Positions 26,767 through 38,220 of a stretch of DNA of 64,000 bases are shown piece after piece. The notes under the pieces were generated by a model that was given only the letters and a program-made list of their open reading frames with translations, ran no database searches and had not been told where the DNA came from. Where the stretch lies: NCBI GenBank assembly GCA_013398015.1, contig VZRR01002778.1, positions 124,001-188,000 on the forward strand, written 5' to 3'. The DNA comes from Oreocharis arfaki (Eukaryota; Chordata; Aves; Passeriformes; Paramythiidae). Position 1 is the stretch's first letter, and each line of letters begins with the position of its first letter. Position numbers and translations under genes: made by a program.

Positions 26767-28600
26767 CACTTTCCTTATGATGCTTTTTCATCATTTTAAC
26801 AGAGAAGAGAATAGATTTCATACTAATATAGAATTTCCTATAGCGAAAAAGTTTATTATTAATTTCATTAGTTTCAGCTTCAATTTATGAGCCTGTCTTT
26901 CTAATCAACAGATAATCTGATGGAACCATTGCTCTTGTGGTACTCTTACACACCTGAGAATGGAAATGCTGTATAAAAGCTTCAGAAGAAGAAAAAGACT
27001 CTGGAATCTGTTTTAATTCAGCTGCAAAATGGAGCATAGAGATACCTGATTAAGTTTATGTTAAATCACTAATCAAACATTCAGGGTTTTTCAGCCTGAT
27101 TTACATCCTAATTATTCACATTTAAGATCAGCCAAAACTAACTCGGGAGATAATTTTTGCATTTATTATTTATGACCTTTTTGGTTGTGCAGATTACATC
27201 TGATGAAATTTCAGGTTTAGTCCTGTCCATCTTGCAAATTTTTATAGTGTGGTTTGCCCCTAAATATCTTTCTCTAGCTTTACTTATATTTTGTAATCCA
27301 TTTCTTTAAATTTTCTTGTCTAGCGATATTCAAATCACAAAAGTATAAACATCTCCAGAACAGGTAGATGTATAACAGTACTTTACTTTCATTAATGTTA
27401 TGGACACCAGAGAAACAAATAAATGAGGGAATTTCTTAACAGTTTAATTTAGCTTTTAAACACAGATAAATTTTCTAAAACAAACTTCATTTGAGCTATT
27501 TTTAAGTATTTATGAAGCTATATAATTTTCTCTCACTATTCTAACACTGTATTACAAACATCTACCTTATTTTTAAGCACTTTATTTCAAACACTAGACT
27601 TAGTACGTCTCATCTGTTTATTAGCACACACTTGGTACTTGCATGCAGACACATAATCTCTCTTACTTTCCCTAAAAACCTATAAATATTTTTAAGAATA
27701 TCACACATTCTTTTTCTACACCATAAGTCATCACCAATACGAGTCTAGGATGTCTTTTCACTCTCCATCATTGCCAGGGTCTATAATATAATTTTATTCT
27801 TAGCTGAATGCACTTGAGGACTATTCCATTTAGTAAAAGGTATCTGTGGATCCAAAAGGTAAAACATTTAACTTTGGACAAGACTTCTGCATCTTTTAGC
27901 CATTTAAGCAAATATATTTCTTAACCATTAAAATATCCATTAACTTAATTAACTGAAGCCTAAAGAAACCCTTAAAAATGTTTTCAGCCTGTGGTCAGTG
28001 AATGACTCTCATTGTGTGGTAGTAGTCAGCTATTCGCAAAAGACAAACAAAAATGGGCCAATTGCCAAAGCAGCTGACAGCTAAATTAGCTTTGCAGGGG
28101 TCTGTACTTCCACTGGAAAATTTTAGTCAGAAACTAAAAATGGTTGAAAATCACCGAAATTCAGAGTTGGCAAACTCAAGCAGAGGACACACGCCATATG
28201 TGAAGGTAGTTCACCAACTCTAGTGTACTGCAATTAGCTGATGAAAGATTATGAATTATGTTTCATGTTCTGTTAACAAATGCCCAACTGTAAATTTAAG
28301 GTCTCTGCATATCTCTCTCACATTTAAGACCCTTTAATGTCTTTTCTAAAGGGTCATATTATGAATTGTTTTAAGGTCAAGCAGTAGGAGACTCAGGTAA
28401 CATAAAACTGTCTTGATTTTTCCAGCTATTATCTCCTTATGCTTCATTACATTTAGGAGAAATCAGACAGCTTCCACAAGAATCAAAGTTCCAAGGTTAA
28501 CAGGCAGTACTGGTGGGTAACACAAGTAAATAATAGAAAATGTGCAGTATGTTCTGCTGCTTTGGATGTTGATTTCCAAAGTTAATTAGGATGCACGCTT

Positions 28601-28647
28601 AAATATGCTATAATGTTTTTAAATATTAAATATGCTATAATGCTTTT
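28601..28647. repeat. Short near-duplicate, 20 bp spaced 27 bp
   Basis: AAATATGCTATAATGTTTTT at 28601 recurs at 28628 with one change (GCTTTT). It is a local duplication in AT-rich intronic sequence. Confidence 0.75.
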
Positions 28648-31443
28648 AGTCCTACCTTTATCCACCGTGGTCTTCTTACTTATTTTCTTATCCTTAAGAT
28701 CAAGTATACAATAACCCCATCTCACTGCTTTAGTTACCATCCCCATTCACCCTACCATGATCTCTGGGGAACACACAACTAGTTGGCAAATTGATGCACA
28801 ACTGACAGAACCTTACTAAGAGCTAAGTGAGTATTGTTCTACTGACTTTAGACTCAAAATTTCAGATTTTTATGCTCAGTGACACTGACATACAGAAAGT
28901 CATATCTTTACATTCATCCTATGGAAAAGTTTCCTCACACCACAGAGGCACCTAATACACTTAATTTAAATTCCCTCTGTGGGAAAGGAAATCTCTTTCA
29001 TAATAGGTGTAATTTTAATGCTACTAAAAGGATTTGTCTTTTTCCTTTTCAATCAATTTCTTGTATCCACCTACGCAGCTGTCCCATTAAACTTTGCCTT
29101 GGGAATTCAAATTAGGAAACTGAAAAGACATTTCCATTTTTACTTAGGTGCATGTGTTTAATCAGCATCAGTATTTAATAGTTTAATAAGTTTAATAGTA
29201 ATAATGAAAAACGTACCAGGTTAATCATAACTGCTAATTCCTGTAATAATGGTTTAGATTTATCTCCTGTACAATAAATAACTTGCTTAATAACTGAAAC
29301 TCCTTTGATAATGAAAATATTTACTTTCAAATGTACTCCTTAAAGTAAGGACCCACTGTTACTATAAAAGAGAAAAAATTAGGACATATTACTTTCAAAG
29401 CAGTTTTATTTCTCCAGGGAATGGCATAAAAACTTAATGAAAATTCATTAGAAATACTGAGTAGTGTCTACAAAAAGGAGGAATAAAAGAATTGAAGAAA
29501 TCTTTCAAATTCAACACAGCCTATCCAACATTACTATTCCTTATCTTTCTTGCTGTATCTTGACACCCAGAGCAATATTTACAGCTGAACAGTGCACACT
29601 TCAATGTCTTTTTGGCTATAACAGTCATATACACTATCTGTATTCAACTGTAGTTAATTACAACAGTAATACTGATTGTGCAGTTTATTGCACATCGTTT
29701 CTCTTAGGCAATGACAGCTCTTCATTGCAAAGTTATCTCTCTTTTGCCTTTATGTCTTCTTAATAACTCTAGCCACTGTACTTCAATATCCTTGTCTTTA
29801 GTTCCTCTTTCTTGTCTCTCCAAGAACATCAAACTACTCAACATTTAAAAAAATTCTATTAGTACCCGATCATTTCTGCTGACTCCTCTTATCTTTGACT
29901 CCATTTCTGTCAGAAGTGGGTTGCAAAAATAGACACCTCAAGGCTGGAACATCTTCTGCATGGGGAAAGAGTAGAATTTTTTAACTTTGAAAGGAGAAAA
30001 GAAAGAAAAGCATGTTTGGCGAACTCTATAAAGTTCCAGATAGAAGGGAAAAAAAGAGAGAGAATGGACTACTTCCCATGACTTAAATAGTAAAGTCGCA
30101 CAGTACATTTACTGTGCAAATTTAAAACTACTAAAAAAAAATCCTAAAGGAATAATTTCTGCATATTACATGAAGTTTACACTGAAAATTCATTGCTATA
30201 GAATATTATCCCATAATTAATTCAAAAAAAGGACTTAAAAGAAATAAGAATTTATTAATTGATGACTAGAAGTTATAATATTCTTCATGGTCAATCTGGC
30301 TCAAAAATCCCTGAATCATTTATTCTGGTTGGTTATTTTGTTTTGCACAATTTTTCTCTATGTTCTTAAAAGTCATTGCTGCACTAATACATGTGGATGC
30401 AAACTGATGATAACCTGAGAAGATGCTAAACTTTACTGCTAAATCACAACGTGTTTAGATATGTGCTCTTTTTGTGTGGTAGAACTGGATGTCTAGCACA
30501 CAATCAGACTGCTTTACCAGGATTGCGACTGTGAACAAAGTTATTTCTCTGTGTAAACTATGTAGGTCAAGGGTCCTTAGAGATACTTGGACTCTTCAAA
30601 AGCAAAGCCTTCAATTACAGACTGCACGATGCCTAGCATGTTCATAGCTCCACATAAGTTACTGCTTTTATATAATTTAACAAAAAAACCCCAAACAATG
30701 CAAAAACAAATAACTTAAAAAAAACCAAAAACTATTCCATGCTCTTATTTAAATAAGTTCTGTGTTGTCTGCCGTATTTACTTCATAGCAGTTATACTTC
30801 TATTTCCAGAATGACTTTTTGACAAACTTTCTACCTCATCAGAAAGTCTCTATACTGAAATAATTTTACAACCCACTCCAAAGTATTATGTGCGTAAACT
30901 GAAACCAGTTGCTTGAAGCAACTGATTATCAAGCTGATGTGGGGATATATATAACACAAAGCTTCCTTCTCAACTGCATATGATAGCAAGGTTTTATTGT
31001 TTCTGGGGATGATATAAAAATTGGCCAATTTCAAAGAAACTTGAAAGCAGATATTGAAAAGACCGGCATATTTTTATGGATATAACCTCAAATTATATTT
31101 ATATCTAACTCTTATTCAGTATTGCTTTTTATCTGGAAATAAGTATAAAAATTCTTTCTTTTAATTTTTTTAACCTGTCAATTTATGGTGACGAATGAGC
31201 TATAATGTGGCATGAAGAAAAGCAAACCTTGGCTTTTGTTTTATCCCAAGGAAATAAAAAGCTAAAACATAATGGCTCTCATAATTCTACTCCACAGAGT
31301 GTTCTGTTCATTTTTTAATGAAAGCTTCACTAAAGCTATTCCACCAATTCTATGAGGCTGGCAATAGAAATCCAAAGGGAAGCCAAAATGTTATGTCAGA
31401 CAAGAATGTAATTCACACCAGAATGCACCACAAACTGTAGTTT

Positions 31444-31625
31444 GGAAGGTTCAGACTGGATGAAAAACAATTTCACGTCTGAAACTACCCAAAAAGATTA
31501 TGTGATCTCCATCCTTGAAGTTTTGAAAAAATTCAGACAATTCCAAGAAAGACAAGATCCAGTGTTAGTGATAATCCTTCATTAAGAAGATTGCAGCACG
31601 TGATCTTCCGAGATCCCTTTCAACC
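31444..31625 (+). mobile_element. CR1 LINE fragment, 3' region
   Basis: The plus strand reads GGAAGGTTCAGACTGGATGA, then GTGATCTCCATCCTTGAAGT, and later GTGATCTTCCGAGATCCCTT then TCAACC. This is the order found near the 3' end of avian CR1 elements in sense orientation. It is diverged, and the tail octamers are missing here. It may be one insertion together with 31788-31830, split by about 160 bp of other DNA. Confidence 0.75.
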
Positions 31626-31787
31626 AACACTTACAAAACTTCCATGACTGTTTCCTTAAGTTAACTCTCCAATACAAGAGAAAGGGGAGCCAAATTACAA
31701 AACTGAGCAAGAGTCCTTTTGTCAGCATAACACAAAATGCTCAAAGTAATAGCCTGAAAGTCACAAAAGTGTATAATATACAAGCAC

Positions 31788-31830
31788 TATGATATCTTGG
31801 AGGTCTTTTCCAAACTTAATGATTCTATGA
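31788..31830 (+). mobile_element. CR1 LINE 3' tail
   Basis: ATGATATCTTGGAGGTCTTT then TCCAAAC, ending in GATTCTATGA, is the canonical avian CR1 3' end with one ATTCTATG tail unit (31822-31829). It is either the displaced end of the CR1 at 31444 or a separate short 5'-truncated copy. Confidence 0.8.
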
Positions 31831-31859
31831 TATCCAACCATGTCTTTTCACTGTTCTCT

Positions 31860-32280
31860 GCTACATGCTCATAAAGAACTGCAGCCCACAGGAAAGGCTC
31901 ACATTGGAGAAGTTCATGGAGAACTTTCTCCCATAGGAGGAAGCAAGGGAAGAGCGTGATGAGTCATCCTGAGGAAGAAAGAGAGGCAGAGACAATTGTG
32001 ATGAACTGGACACAACTTCCATTCTCCATCCCCTTGCACCACTGGGAGAGCAGGTAGATAAACCAGGAGTAAAGCTAAGTCCAGGAGGAAGGGAGGGGTG
32101 GGGGGAAAGTTGTTTCAAGATTTGTTTTTTATTTCTTACTACTCTTCTCTGATTTGATTGGTAATAACTTCAGTTAATTTCCCTGAGTCTCCCCCTGTCC
32201 TTATCTTGACCCATGAGGCTTTTGCTACATTTTTTCTCACCTGTCCAGCAAGGATCAACCCACACCAAGTGCCAGTGAAA
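31860..32280 (+). mobile_element. Avian interspersed repeat, family not assigned
   Basis: Several blocks match a repeat that I know to be common in bird genomes: AACTGCAGCCCACAGGAAAG, GGAGAAGTTCATGGAGAACT, GAGGAAGAAAGAGAGGCAGA, GATTTGATTGGTAATAACTT, CCTGTCCTTATCTTGACCCA, and near the end TCCAGCAAGGATCAACCCAC. I cannot say with confidence which family (LTR or LINE part) it is. It follows directly on the CR1 tail. The minus-strand 85-codon ORF in it (31861-32118) is spurious. Confidence 0.55.
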
Positions 32281-33470
32281 TTCACCCCTATTACCAAACC
32301 TAGGTGAGAACACTGTATGTGTACATATACCTGGTATGTAATCAGTAACCTGGATAGATTTTACTGAATTTAATTTTGCTTTATAAATTTATTTTAACTG
32401 AGTATCTGACATCTTCTCAAGTCCTTTTTACCCAGGTCCTAATTATGTAGCTACAGCATGGAAAAACCAATGTTTATATAGAAATCATCTAGTGGATGGG
32501 GTAGAAACACTAAAACAAAATATAGAAGTGAAAAAGAAATTAATATTTTTTCATCTGAGGTATTAAAAATTCACTTTATAGAGAAACACAACACTGCATT
32601 TCAACATCTAGAAAGAAGTGACAAGCTTACTACTACAAAGTAAAAAGAAGCAACCAAATGAAACGTACATTACTGGAATGGTAATGTCCTGTTTTAAAAT
32701 TCAATGCATCTTTTAAACTTTAAAGGATAAAGTCAATGTACTACTGTTTATCAGTCTGGCATATTTTTTTCTAATTCCCACATTTTCTAACAACATTTTC
32801 TGAATAAACAAATAATGATGAAGCAATTGAGCAGTTCATAATTACTACCAACACTGAAAGAACAAATGAATATTAATTTTTATGAGTAACTGTTGAACTC
32901 TGTCAAGATTTCGTGTGAAAGATTTTCATTGTGAAAGAATTGTGAGACCAAGAACCCATCTCAACAGTATTGAGCCATGAAATGAAACCTTAGAGAATTC
33001 TTTTTGCAAGTGGCAATGAACATCACTGAAAGGATTCCTTCAGACAGCTGCATTAATGTAGCTAGCTGACTTCCTGGTTTAAAGACAGTATCTGCCAACA
33101 AGAAGTTATCACTTTCATGCCGGAGTCAGAGAAACAAAATATGTCATCAACGAAAATTTTGTTTTTAATCTTCTCTGGTTTGGGGCTTTACTCTTCTCAC
33201 TCTCAAGCAGTCAGTGAGATTGGTTCAGATAACACATTTGTTTAAAGTGTGGCAGTTGATAAAAAGCAAAAAAGCATGAAAACATAAACTGCAGCTCTAC
33301 AAAGGAATGCAGAAAGATGATAGTAGTAAGATGCATACTCTATCTATTAAACATGAAACTTTTCATATGAAATGTAATAGCTGTCTCTGTGCACTTTTAA
33401 AAAAACATAGCATTTAAATCAATAATCACTGCGTTTTGACTTTGCAGTTTTCAGGTGGAAATGCTACACA
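32281..33470 (-). other. TUSC3: TUSC3 intron, nothing recognised
   Basis: AT-rich intronic sequence between two repeat clusters. I see no exon or repeat in it. Confidence 0.6.
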
Positions 33471-33836
33471 GATGGAAACTCTACAGCCCCTCTGGGCAAC
33501 CTGCTTCATTGTCTCACCATCCTTACAGTCAGAAGCATCTTCTTGTCTTCAGACTGATTTTCCTGGTTTTCAATTTTAGTCCACTGCCTCTTGTCCTCTC
33601 AAAGGGCACTACTGAGAAAGGCTGTCTCCTTCCTCTTCATTTCCTCCAATCAGGTGTCTATACACATTAATGAGATCTCCCAAAGAATCTTCTCCAAGTT
33701 CAACAGTTCCAGCTCCCTCAGTCTTTTCTCACAGCATAATCCCCTAATCATCTCTGTAGCTATTTGCCGGACTCGCTCAATTAAGTCTGTAACGTTCCTG
33801 TACTGGGGGACCCAGAACTGGAAACAGCATTCCAGT
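33471..33836 (-). mobile_element. CR1 LINE fragment (antisense to plus strand)
   Basis: The plus strand reads CCCCTCTGGGCAACCTGCTT, then TCTTGTCCTCTCAAAGGGCA, AATCTTCTCCAAGTTCAACA, and near the right end TGTACTGGGGGACCCAGAAC followed by TGGAAACAGCATTCCAG. This is the antisense of a diverged CR1 3' region. The extreme 3' tail is absent. The two overlapping plus-strand ORFs at 33455-33872 are CR1 antisense and not genes. Confidence 0.8.
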
Positions 33837-34922
33837 TTAATTCAAATACTACATTTATGCTGCAAAATATGATCATAATTTTGAAATTAAGTTAATAATG
33901 GCTATTTACGAAGCATATGAAGTTTCACAGGTAGCAAAACGGATGCCAGGCAAACGAATGTAATGAAGGTGTAATGACAGCGCTGTCTTTGGATAGCAAA
34001 TGGCAAAGACAAAGGCAGATAGGGAAGTTTGAGGAAGGGCAGGTTCTAAGGCAACATAACTTCAGAAAGAGAACAAGAGAGTAGCCACAATCATAAAAAT
34101 GGGATCCATCTATTACTGCAGACTGGAAAACATTATTTCCTTTTGCTTGTTCCCTTTAGAGAAAAGTATTTGTGATGGAACAACTAAACTTTAAAAACGG
34201 TTAATGGTGACTAGAGGTCTCACAAAATGAATAAGGCTAATGAGAATCAGGGTTTAAAAATCCCAGAGAGCATGTGAGTTTTTCTTACAGTTTATTAAAA
34301 CTTTCATTAAAAATTACCCAAGAACCCTCAGAAAACCCCAACTTAACTTTCTATGACTCAGTAAGACTGAAAGAGTAAAATATCTCTCAAATTCTTTCTG
34401 TGAGGAGGTGATGTCAGAAAAAATGTGATTGAGTTAATTGTTTCAAGAAGTAGTAGTAAACTGTTTAGATTAGGTGGGGGGGAAAAAAGTCCAAGGACTA
34501 TTGGAGGAGAAATAATCTTCATGCACAGTTAGTAAATTTCTGCACGCTTTTCTTTTAAGTAAAAAGAAATAAAATTATTTTTCCATTGAATATTTAATTA
34601 TTCTAAGAAAGAGTAAAAAAAGAGGAAAATAAGTTTTTGCTACTGGAAGGGTAACATTGAAAAGAAAAAAAATAAAGAATTGTAACCAGGCACAAGACTA
34701 ACAACGGAGATAACAAGATGCACATCAGTGAAAAAGCAATGTCAGTGTTACCTGGCAGTAAACAGCAACAAAAATGAATATTTATTTCAACATGTAATAA
34801 GTAAGCCAAAATACAATACCTGCTTAAGTGTTCCATGATACTCACTGCCAGAGCAATTCTACTTAACAGCACACTGTGCCTCAGCTTGGTTTTTTAATAT
34901 TCATCACCAGCTTGAAGGATAC
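33837..34922 (-). other. TUSC3: TUSC3 intron, nothing recognised
   Basis: Intronic sequence up to the donor of exon 34923-34986. It is A-rich in places and holds no repeat family or exon I can name. Confidence 0.6.
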
Positions 34923-34986
34923 TCAGCAGAAGAATAATATGCGACTCTGCCACAAACTGAGCCTGACTGCTTCCATGTATGTAACT
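34923..34986 (-). CDS. TUSC3: TUSC3 coding exon, loop before TM3 and start of TM3
   Basis: This 64-bp exon is read on the minus strand. It starts in phase 0 after a good acceptor (T-rich tract ending in TTTTACAG). It encodes 21 residues reading SYIHGSSQAQFVAESH, followed by the hydrophobic IILLL. It leaves one base (A) before a GTATCC donor, and that base pairs with AT at the start of the next exon to make Asn. From memory, the human protein has IILVL here, so a Val-to-Leu change in the membrane segment is likely. The exon covers the end of the loop joining TM2 to TM3 and the first turns of TM3. It contains no catalytic residue, since the redox CxxC lies in the N-terminal thioredoxin domain outside this window. 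Identification rests on almost complete agreement with the family sequence plus correct splicing. Confidence 0.96.
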
Positions 34987-37870
34987 CTGTAAAATAAAAA
35001 TCAAAAACATTCCTCCTTGAGAAATCCTTTGAAAATGGCATAACAGGATATGTGAGAATAAAACCTGTTTTGCAGAAAAACGCAGGCAGCAACAGCTAGA
35101 AATTAATAGTGCAGTTTATGTCTGTAGGTTTAGTAAAAAGGAATGTTAAAAATAGTATATTTAGGCAAAGCACATATACACAGTAAATGTAATGTTTCAA
35201 ACAAGAAAGCATTATGCTGGGCTCTTTTTCACACTGCTGCTACTGTGGAATAAGAAAATTTGTTTATTTGCTCAAGTGACACAATTTTTCAGAGGGAGGT
35301 GATAAAATCAAAGGCATGCCTCAGCATGGTTTTTACAAAAATGAAAACTGAAGCCTGCCTTAAACAAATCATTCTACTTGAGTCTTTCTCAGATTAAGCG
35401 AAGTTTCTTCATACAAAGTCTATTTCGTCTTTCTCCAATAAGGCACAACTGTGTCCATCAAAGTTCCTAATGCATAAATCACCTTATTTATATGGAAATA
35501 CTGTAAAATAAATGTTAATATTAAAACTAAGCCTAACACAGTCTACTACCCTCCATCCCAAATAACGGTTGTTAATGGGCTCCCTTTGTATATTTATTTT
35601 AAGAACCTGTAGAGTATTAGTGAAAAGCTGTCAGTGTTTATTGTCAACTATCTACGACAGCAATAAAGGAAGCAAAAATCTGAAGGACTGTCAATATGCA
35701 CAAAATGAGGGAGATTCTCAGTCCTCCTCTCCTATATCAATTACAAACACTGAGTACTGTTTGTAATAGCACGCTATGTGAAATTAAATATATCCATGTT
35801 CTGAAAGTATTATTTATATATACTCTTCTTAGACATAGATAAAATTTTCACCCCAACTAAATACAAAGAAAAATGCTCACTATTAAAGTAAAAAAACAGA
35901 AAACTTTTTGCCCTCATTCTGAATGTAGGGTTTTGTTAGTTGGTTTATTTTTTTAAATTATAGATGTTGCTTTGGTTCAGTTTATTCTGAATAATTCTGG
36001 TGGAATACCATTCTTGTCACGATTCAAAACAACTCAGATTTGAAATAATTGGATGCTTCAGCATACAAAAGAATTCCTTCACCCATCCTAGTTAAAATCT
36101 GGTTGATGCAGTGTCAGATCATGCAATTTATATTTACTCAGTAGATTGCTATTTATTGTTTTCAAAATCCAATCATATCATGCTCATTCGAATAACCAAT
36201 TCAAACACAGACCAGGCAAGATCTTCATGTAGCTGAAGTTTCCATTTCTCAGAGATATTGTTTTTCCTTTAACAAGAGAAAAATCACTGATCTCAGAAGA
36301 ATATCTCATTGAAGTACGATATGATAATGAGCCAAACTGTATTTCTTGATTTTTTTTTTTTTGCATGATTTCTTATAACTTTCATTAAGGCTACATATAC
36401 ATATATACACATGCACACAATATACATAACAGAAAGGAAGGAAATAAGAATATTTCACATTAATAAAAATTAATGACAAAGCCAAAATGCTTGATAGATT
36501 GTGTATTCTGATTCAGTTGTGACCACTGTCCTGTGAATAGCGACCTTCTGTCATTATTTCTCATGCAGCTAAAACAATATATATACATGTAGGGATACAT
36601 ATACACTTGTGGAATCTGGATTCAAGTGTGCCTAACAAACAAACACCTATTTCTTCTAATTATCACAGCAGAAAGTTATAGTCTAAGCTTACAATGATTA
36701 CATGGAATATAGTGCATTTGTTATTACAGTGTGAACTGTAAAAAATGAAATAGAAAATGAGCCTTTCATAGGAAATCATAACAGGGTCTAGTAGCACTAT
36801 TTAGTTATTATAATCACTACTACTTGTACTCTACACACATGCTAAATTGTATGAAAATGCACACTGGGAACTAAAGAAATACACTCTATGTTGAATATAC
36901 AATATTATCACTAAACAATAAAACTGCTACCTGACTCCTCAGATTATAAATGCCTTCTGTATCTGTAAAACATTTGTATGAGAGATGTCATTTTTATTCA
37001 TACGTTCTATACTTTAATAATGTAAATTAATTTTCTTCTTATGCTAGCAATTTAATTTACCATAACACCATTGGAGGAACAGAATCCAATGTCTATACAT
37101 AAATACATGTACATCCAGACACTACAGAGAGAAATTATTCCCTTCCCCAAAATAGTTTGCTGACACTACATTGTTAAGTTTTCCTCCTAATAGGAACAAA
37201 GAGAGTCACTTCCAAAAATTTTATGCTACTGCTTCTGATGACAAAAACCTGTTCCATGCCGGGGAGGAATCACATTTTAAGTGCTAGTTTTCATTGACCA
37301 GCATAAAAACTTTATTTAAAAATATCACTCAAGCTTGTATGACTTCTGGTTTCACTTGGTAATAAAAATTACTACAAAGAATTTTGTTAATGAAATAGGA
37401 CAGCTCCATAACCATGTAGCTGTCAAACCTGTACAGTAATGATGGTTTTAAAAATGCCAGCAAATATGCTCTCAACTCTGAAAATTTCAAGCACGATTTT
37501 TCAGTAGCTATTCACACTAGAGAAACTGACTAAAAAAGTCTAAGGATGATCAGAGTTTGCAGGAAACCCAGTTTGCAACTGTCTATGTAGACTACTTACA
37601 ATGCAAAGCTGAAACACCACAAAGAAAATACCAAAAGCTTTAAAAAACTAATTAGATGGTTACTGCTTTTAAAATCATATTCTGATTTTAAAAAGAAGAA
37701 GAAAAATCAGAAGAAATTCTGATTTAAAAAATCTTATGGCAAGTTTTTGAATGTTACTGAAGTGGTATAGCGATTTGATGGAATGCACTAGAAGGGTTGG
37801 TACCAAAATAATATAAGGATACAGCTGTTGGAAAGACATTTTCTGAAATCTCTCATTAGAGTAATAGAAA
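34987..37870 (-). other. TUSC3: TUSC3 upstream intron, nothing recognised
   Basis: AT-rich intron directly upstream of the SYIHGS exon. It contains a poly-T tract (36351-36361) and an AT/CA-rich stretch near 36390-36430. No earlier TUSC3 exon is found. Confidence 0.6.
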
Positions 37871-38220
37871 CATAGAATGGTTTGTGTTGGAAGAGACCTT
37901 TAGAGGTCATCTAGTCCAATCCCCCTGCAGTGAGTAGGACCATAAACTAGATGAGGTTGCTCAGAAGCCTGTCCAATCTGGCTTTGAATGTTTTCAGGGA
38001 TGGGACACCTATCATCTCCCTCGGCAACCTATGCCAGTGTCTCACCACTCTCACAATGAAAAATTTCTTGTATCTTGTCTAAATCTACCCTCTTTCAGTT
38101 TAAAACTATTACCCTTTCTCCTACTGCAACAGGTCTATAACGTCTGTCCCCATCTTTCTTAGAAGATCCCTTTAAGTATTCAAAGCCTGCAAAAAGGTCT
38201 CCCCAGACCCTTCTCTTCTA
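37871..38220 (-). mobile_element. CR1 LINE fragment, 3' end
   Basis: It begins at 37871 with CATAGAATGGTTTGTGTTGG, the reverse complement of the CR1 3' tail. It continues with the standard antisense order: TCATCTAGTCCAATCCCCCT, TCTAAATCTACCCTCTTTCA, GTTTAAAACTATTACCCTTT, and AAAGGTCTCCCCAGACCCTT. The CR1 sense strand is minus, the same as TUSC3. It is 5'-truncated and only moderately diverged, making it the best preserved CR1 copy here. Confidence 0.92.

Larger units (their letters stand above)
22369..31443 (-). other. TUSC3: TUSC3 intron, repeat-poor part
   Basis: Left three-quarters of the 12.6-kb intron. It holds only simple repeats: the 51-bp tandem duplication at 25243, a (GTTT)n tract at 26200, an (ACTAT)n tract at 26745 and a 20-bp near-duplicate at 28601/28628. 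I recognise no exon or transposon. The ORFs here, including those of 80-99 codons, lack any family resemblance. Confidence 0.65.

Noticed and set aside
31861..32118. Minus-strand 85-codon Ser/Pro-rich ORF
   Set aside because: It lies within an avian interspersed repeat and reads it in antisense.
33455..33872. Two overlapping plus-strand ORFs of 71 and 93 codons
   Set aside because: They lie over the antisense strand of a CR1 fragment.
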